Positions 63,949 through 64,000 of a stretch of DNA of 64,000 nt are shown piece after piece. Origin of the DNA: Amoebidium appalachense (lineage: Eukaryota > Ichthyosporea). Under the pieces are notes generated by a model, which was not told the origin of the DNA, did not search any database, and saw only the letters and a list, made by a program, of their open reading frames with translations. A program made the position numbers and the translations under genes. The stretch spans positions 6,262,001 through 6,326,000 of the forward strand of contig CAVNZM010000014.1 of the NCBI GenBank assembly GCA_963693365.1. The letters run 5' to 3'. How positions within the stretch are numbered: the stretch's first letter is position 1; every line of letters starts with the position of its first letter.

Positions 63949-64000
63949 CCAGTGATCATGACTCTAACACACAGTCTCACGTGTTAACGTTCAGACCGCA
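62665..64000. other. Downstream region of the Rossmann-protein gene
   Basis: Unique sequence to about 63240 includes CCAATAAATG (AATAAA at about 63132), a possible polyadenylation signal. C-runs (63269-63299, 63328-63346 and 63404-63439), CT repeats and CA-rich DNA follow to the end of the window. No further gene recognised. Confidence 0.5.

Overview
The window comes from a eukaryotic nuclear genome. It carries split genes with GT-AG introns whose exon phases join correctly, LTR and LINE retrotransposons, a TIR DNA element and AATAAA signals. I see no bacterial operons, rRNA, tRNA or CRISPR. The most distinctive property is an extreme load of simple sequence: dG/dC homopolymer runs (the longest is 79 G) and long (GT)n/(CA)n, (CT)n/(GA)n, (TA)n and (GCGT)n tracts between and inside genes. 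A unicellular or simple eukaryote (alga, protist or early holozoan) seems likely, but the sequence alone does not place it. Almost every long reading frame in the repeats (His-Thr, Cys-Val, poly-Pro, poly-Gly) is an artefact.

Layout. 1-2300: simple repeats. 3093-5280: three exons of a truncated paralogue of the gene at 55-62.7 kb. 5.9-7.9 kb: a few unassigned exon-like islands in CT/GA repeats. 8-9.8 kb: microsatellites and anonymous AT-rich DNA. 9.8-11.4 kb: decayed LINE 3' part, minus strand. 13039-18885: Copia-type LTR retrotransposon with near-identical LTRs and a GTATG target duplication; it has lost the first half of its reverse transcriptase. 19465-23037: second LTR element, 480-bp LTRs, reverse orientation, with primer site and polypurine tract but no pol. 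26158-27478: DNA element with 32-bp terminal inverted repeats and an 8-bp target duplication. 28532-37313: ten-exon gene for a secreted-then-anchored modular surface protein (signal peptide, beta-helix-like start, beta-gamma-crystallin-like part, Apple/PAN-like cysteine modules, one transmembrane helix, short tail). 37.8-45 kb: microsatellites plus a complex 1-1.7 kb repeat array. 45214-49008 (minus): decayed F-box protein pseudogene. 49.8-54 kb: more LINE fragments and simple repeats. 54995-62664: nine-exon gene for an uncharacterised Rossmann-fold protein with a C-terminal membrane anchor.

The two intact-looking genes share no visible pathway. What links the region is its repeat biology. 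Introns carry G/GT tracts towards the donor and C/CA tracts towards the acceptor. Several introns of one gene share a homologous non-coding block, as would be expected if introns or intron fillers spread by copying. Both LTR elements landed inside simple repeats. The 3 kb and 55 kb paralogues show almost purely synonymous divergence in one exon and near-identity in the next, suggesting past selection plus gene conversion.
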